Below the pieces are notes generated by a model. It had not been told where the DNA came from and ran no database searches. It saw nothing but the letters and a program-made list of their open reading frames with translations. A stretch of DNA of 39,372 bases from positions 1 to 39,372 of the forward strand of contig JAANSK020133345.1 in NCBI GenBank assembly GCA_011763485.2. Reading direction: 5' to 3'. Shown here piece after piece: positions 35,286 to 39,372 of this stretch; within the stretch, counting starts at the first letter, position 1, and each line of letters starts with the position of its first letter. This stretch comes from Isoetes engelmannii (lineage: Eukaryota; Streptophyta; Lycopodiopsida; Isoetales; Isoetaceae). The translations under genes were made by a program, and so were the position numbers.

Positions 35286-35335
35286 GTTGAATTTGAGTAA
35301 CAAGCATACAAGCAACAACAAATGTCTCTTGAATC

Positions 35336-35570
35336 ATGGCAGGTACCGGCTTCGGATTCTACATGTTTTATGATGGGAGTAGGTTTTGTTCCCAGTGTGT
35401 AGAATCTGGGCACTTGACGGACCACAATGGAAAAAAATCATCTGGGTGGAGCTTTAGTTTTGAAGCCTCGCTTGCTAGTTTAGAAGCATTGTGGTTTGGT
35501 GGTGGAAGACAAGACAGGGAGAGGGAGCTATCCGCTGAAATGACATCTTTAATGTTATCTTCTCCGGTAA
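35336..35570 (+). other. possible first exon, function unknown
   Basis: The frame opens with ATG in a fair context (AATCATGGCAGG) and reaches a very good donor, CCG|GTAAGT, at 35570 after 78 codons. It contains FCSQC and an acidic/Arg-rich end. The minus strand is also open here (35368-35709), so the coding strand is uncertain. No downstream exon was found. I do not recognise a family. Confidence 0.2.
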
Positions 35571-35796
35571 GTTGCAATGGTGGTTCCCAATGATATCTCC
35601 TTTTAAAAATATCGATCTTTAGGCTGAGCTTTTCTGTATGAGCGATTTTCTTAGAGAGGATCCGTGCCTTCGCTGCTATGAGCTTGTCTGGTATTCCGAT
35701 AGGCAGCATATGTAAGTTATGTCGATTTCATGCATTCTAGGGTTTGTCTGTCATGGCGAAGTATCAAAGCTGCAGACTCTGTTTGCTGCAGTACAG

Positions 35797-35876
35797 CTAC
35801 AAAAATCAATCAAAGGGGTGAGCTTTCTTCCTAGATCTACAAAAATCAATCAAAGGGGTGAGCTTTCTTCCTAGAT
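35797..35876. repeat. perfect 40-bp tandem duplication
   Basis: The unit starting CTACAAAAATCAATCAAAGG is present at 35797-35836 and 35837-35876 without change. Confidence 0.95.
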
Positions 35877-36039
35877 CATTTTCTATACGATGTACATTTG
35901 TAGTATGGCGGGTGGCATTTCTCATGTAAATAAGCCTAATTATATGACATCTTGAATTCATATAAAACAAGAAATATATCTCAAACAGGCCAATGCATTT
36001 TCTGAAGGAAGCACAATAGCCAGAGTGAGCAAGCACGGT

Positions 36040-37440
36040 GGGCCATTTTGACTTCCCTAATGGACAAGGCTCTATGCGTTAAGCAGATCCATCTGCTTAT
36101 TATTGAAATTATTGAAAGTTGCTTATTATTGAAATTATTGAACATGGCTTTGAATCGGATGTTTTTGTTGGGACTGCTCTTCTGAACATGTATCACAAGG
36201 CTGGTTGTCTATGTGGTGCAAAGACAATATTTAGCGTGGTATCATGGAATGCTATAATTGGAGCTTATGCACAACATGGACATTCTAAAGATTTTATCGC
36301 ACTTTACAATGGAATGCAATCTGAAGACATAAGGCCAGATAGAATCACAATGCTTAGTATGCTTAGGGCTTGTTTCTTCAATAGATTTGAGAATGGAGGA
36401 AGGGAAGATAGTCCATTCATGCATTGTTGCAACCAGATGTCAGTTGGATGATGTTGTTTGCACAAATTTGATTATCATGTACGGCAAGTTTCCAAGTATA
36501 TGCAATGCCAAAAGGATGTTTGACAGTATACAAAACCAAAATTTGACCTCTGCACTGTTTCAGGAAATGCAGAAACAATGTAAACAGCCTGATGAAATCA
36601 CTTTTAGTACTGTTTAAGTGCTTGTGGCACTATTGTAGCTTTGGCAGAGGGCAGGCTAATCCATGCTGCTATGATTAACGGTCAATTTAGTTCAGACATC
36701 GCTATAGAGAATTCTCTCTTATAAATTTTTATAGAAAATGTGGTTGCTTAAACGATGCATGCAAAATATTTTGAGAAATAATTAAAAGCAATGCGATATC
36801 TCTACAATTGCAGCATATGCAAGCAATCATTGCAATGATGTACAATTATTTATCGGGATGCAAAAGAGAAGATGTCAAGCTGGAGGCGGTTTCACTCCAT
36901 GGCCTGGTAAACGTTGCTAACTTGTCTGGGGGCAGACTTCTTCATACAGAAAGTGACTTTGATTTAAATGCTCTGAAGTCTTTGCTAGTAAAATCATATG
37001 GAGAATGTGGTAGGCTCAGTGATGCAATCAGGATATTGACAACAAGATTGACAATGTGGACATGATAACATGGACTTCTATTATTGGCGCACATGCACAA
37101 CATGGATGTTGCAGGAAGGCTTTTCAATTTCTCCAGAAAATGCAAAAATGTGGTGTAAGACCAGATGGCATTACTCTTGTGGAGGTCCTTTCTGCTTGTA
37201 GTCATTCAGGCCTAGTTGAGATGAGGGCTGTTTTTTATTTTGTGTCTCCTTAAGTCATGAGCATGATATCAAGCCCACAACAGAATGGATGTATGATTGA
37301 TCTATTTGGTAGATTTGGACAACTTTCTGTGGCAAATGCATTTGTGAATAACATGCCATTTCATCCTATGGCTAGCTGCACAAATGCTTTGAGTGGGTCA
37401 GGCATAATGAAAGTTGGGTTCAATGTGGGCAGCTGCTAGT
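36040..37440 (+). pseudogene. decayed PLS-class pentatricopeptide repeat (PPR) gene
   Basis: Typical PLS-PPR text is spread over three frames: DVFVGTALLNMYHKAG and VVSWNAIIGAYAQHG (36160-36285), IRPDRITMLSMLRAC (36330-36372), KIVHSCIVATRCQLDD (36405-36450), TNLIIMYGK, and MITWTSIIGAHAQHG then GVRPDGITLVEVLSACSHSG (37058-37215). The last blocks are the usual end of the PPR array, before the E motifs. PPR proteins bind organelle RNA and many of this class guide C-to-U editing. Frameshifts near 36390, 36470 and 36620 and several stops break it, and neither a start with a transit peptide nor an E/DYW tail is visible. A 26-bp tandem duplication (36094/36120) lies in its first part. It was intronless, as most land-plant PPR genes of this class are in retrocopied families. 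Confidence 0.87.
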
Positions 37441-37546
37441 TTCAAGGAATTTCCGGTTACTTGTTCAAAAAAGTCATGTCCGAGAGAATCAATTGGTACT
37501 CGGCGAGTCTTTGGATCAAGTAGCTGCCCATTTTGTCGGCACTGGC

Positions 37547-37848
37547 TTTATTTTGTGTGTCCTTAGAGGTTCAGGTTTCAAATCGGGCGCCTGCCGAATT
37601 TGATCCTTGAAGCTCCAAGGGCACACGAAATAAAAGTTCTGTCAGCCCACTTGCAAAGTTCTGTCCATATTTATTTTGTGTGTCCTTTGAGTGCCCAATC
37701 TGATCTTCGGTACTCAAAGGACACTCAAATAACAGGCTCTGGTCTTCCAGTCAATTTGGGCGACCGCCCAATTTGATATGTGGAAATCTAGGGACACATG
37801 AAATAACATTTGTTTGAGTCATATGCAAATTGGGTGGAAGCCCAATTT
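37547..37848. repeat. chain of four fold-back repeats
   Basis: Unit 1 pairs TTTATTTTGTGTGTCCTT (37547-37564) with AAGGGCACACGAAATAAA (37617-37634), 16 of 18 matching. Unit 2 pairs 37671-37693 with 37711-37732 around TGTCCTTTGAGT/ACTCAAAGGACA. Unit 3 is TCAATTTGGGCG / CGCCCAATTTGA (37751-37776). Unit 4 is AAATTGGG / CCCAATTT (37827-37848). Units 1 and 2 share their outer arm sequence, so they are copies of one fold-back. No terminal repeat or target duplication was found. Confidence 0.8.
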
Positions 37849-38041
37849 TATGTAGTCATACATAAATTGAGGAAAAAGTTGGCTTGAAAGTAGCATTTTT
37901 TCTGGTGTTTTTTTTCCTGTGGACTATCACCAACTGACAGCTTATATCATACAGCTGCTGAACCTGTTTCGAGATGGCAGAATTGTTGGATGAGGTTATA
38001 TTGGTGGCCCGACATGCCATTTTAGGGAGATTCTGGATGGC

Positions 38042-39372
38042 ATGGTCAATATTGGTATCGAGGATGTGCTCGTCAGGGAAGCTGCTCTACCTTTTCCTAC
38101 TGAGGAAGCGACCAACCTTGGAGAGGCAAGAGGGTCCTTCGTGATTTGGCCCATGGTGGATGTTTCCGAGGAGGTTGTCGAGGTTGCGGGGTCTCAATGC
38201 CGTAAGAGACGTATAGAGAGAGAAGATGTGGCAGACAAAGGATCTCCAAGTGTCGAAAGGGTCGAAAATGTGGCGACACCAGTGGCTGGTATCAACCAAA
38301 CTATGCCTTTTACTAGTACACATTTATTGAAGAATGTTGCGGGGTGTGGCATTCGTGTAGCGACACACTTGCTGGAAAAGGGTTCATTTCTTTCACTGAT
38401 CCGGAGGACGCAGTGTGTGACCAGTACTTAGGCATGTCTTGCATGGGTGTGACTGTCACCGAGGGTTTTCCACTGCCTGAAGACATGAACTTGCGTTGCA
38501 TGGGGTGCCTCTATCATCCAAAGCCTGGGATGCTGGTGAGATGGAGTAATGACTATGTCTGTGTGGATGGGGTGAAGGTCTCCGCTCTTGAAAACAAGGA
38601 TTGGAGTGCAGCCTGAGGTCATCTCTAGCGTCGGCAGTAGTGCAGTTGAGATGCGTCCCAACTATGAGAAGCACAAATACACAATGACCGCCCGTCAACC
38701 CAGGATAGTGAAGAGGGCACCTAAGAGTGAACGTATCACTACAAACGAGGCAATCCTGAAGTTCTATAGGACTGCTTGCTGCAAGAAGAGATGCACTTCT
38801 AATTTCTCGCGCCAAGAGGTAATCAATGTCAGGAGAGATTTTTGCTCTATGAAAGCCTCCGATCGTGTCAACTACGTGTACGACATACTCGGGAACAATA
38901 TGACAGGTCACCGTGCGGAGAAGCTAATGTTGAATGGCAGGCCGGTATGCGAGAGAGCTTGGTACCTAGGTCTTGGGATCTCCAAATCAGGGTACCTGAA
39001 ATGGAAAGTCGAGTTCAGAGGCGGTGCTCGTAAAGTGGAGCATGGAAATACGGGTTCAATGAAACCAAGGGTCTCCATCTTATGCTCAGCTGCAATATTC
39101 TCCATGTTCGTGAAAGAAAACTGCAAGTCCATGCCACACAGGAACAGGAGAAATGAGCTCAGTATTCGAGAGAATGTTAGAAAATTGCCTGGTATGTTCA
39201 TTAGGACCTGCATTCTAGAAGATGTTAATGCAGAGGTGGTCGTCTTGACGGGAAAGAAGGTTTCTCACACCGGGTTCTATAGAACTTGGCTACGGTCCTT
39301 TAGGGATGTGACGATTGCGAGGAAAATAGCATTCTCCAAGTGCGACACGTGTGAAGTGATCCGAACCAAGTT
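38042..39372 (+). CDS. Cys-rich transposon-like gene (CCKKRC ... SKCDTC family), partial at right edge
   Basis: Protein-like sequence on the plus strand lies in three successive frames: 38042-38431, 38344-38616 and from about 38570 to the window end. The last frame is open for over 260 codons and carries FYRTACCKKRCTSNFS, VCERAWYLGLGISKSGYLKW, KVEHGNTGSMKPR and finally FSKCDTCEVIRTK. From memory, conserved hypothetical proteins of many invertebrates and seed-free plants share this order of CC-K-C block, HGN-G, HFY/GFYRTW and SKCxxC, and continue into a DDE-like domain labelled DUF7869. They behave as multicopy transposon-like genes. The first two frames (basic RKRR patch; a segment with CMGCLYHPKPGMLVRW) may be exons or frames parted by shifts. 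The expected catalytic part lies outside the window, so completeness is unknown. Confidence 0.6.

Noticed and set aside
38456-38911. Minus-strand frame of 151 codons at the right edge
   Set aside because: It is the shadow of the plus-strand Cys-rich gene, whose motifs are recognisable.

Overview
The window looks like nuclear DNA of a land plant. It is AT-rich, holds intron-rich genes with long introns, and carries plant-type L1 LINE, Ty1/copia and PPR (PLS-class) sequence. A Merlin (IS1016/ISXO2-like) transposase relic and a Cys-rich KKRC-type transposon-like gene suggest a seed-free plant, perhaps a fern; this is inference from the repeat types, not a species call. Most of the window is repeats and introns.

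Layout, left to right. 100-1490: a decayed coding-like stretch I cannot name. 1500-6596: no recognisable exon, many short tandem duplications; probably intron or flank of the next gene. 6597-7816 (minus): one long first exon of an Arg/Ser-rich nuclear-type protein ending in a CxxC motif, resembling the N-terminal part of plant XS-domain proteins; the remainder is not in the window. 7817-10440: 5' flank, palindromic CCCGAA-type repeats and simple repeats. 10467-11390: a Merlin DNA transposon relic. About 12400-16920 (minus): a broken Ty1/copia fossil with one LTR and its primer-binding site. 17103-20005: a 5'-truncated L1-type LINE. 20069-21590: a degenerate tandem array rich in TTCTAGAA palindromes, with a tRNA-like SINE head. 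21599-21857: a GC-richer 135-bp tandem duplication.

22011-34304 (minus): the main gene, a protein kinase of the Arabidopsis At3g63330-like family. I traced 15 exons by conserved motifs and GT/AG borders; all phases agree, giving 699 codons plus stop. All classical kinase motifs are present and the N-terminus resembles a signal peptide or signal anchor. Two LTR-element fossils lie in its introns: a copia 3' fragment (about 22480-23920) and a small-LTR non-autonomous element (28073-30786) with a clean 5-bp target duplication. Both are removed with their introns in this model, so the gene may still work.

34305-36040: kinase 5' flank with a strong hairpin and small duplications. About 36040-37440: a decayed PPR gene. 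37547-37848: a chain of fold-back repeats. 38042-39372: part of a Cys-rich transposon-like gene that runs off the right edge.

The two likely host genes (XS-like and kinase) show no functional link. A general trait is the high density of two-copy tandem duplications, 20-150 bp each.
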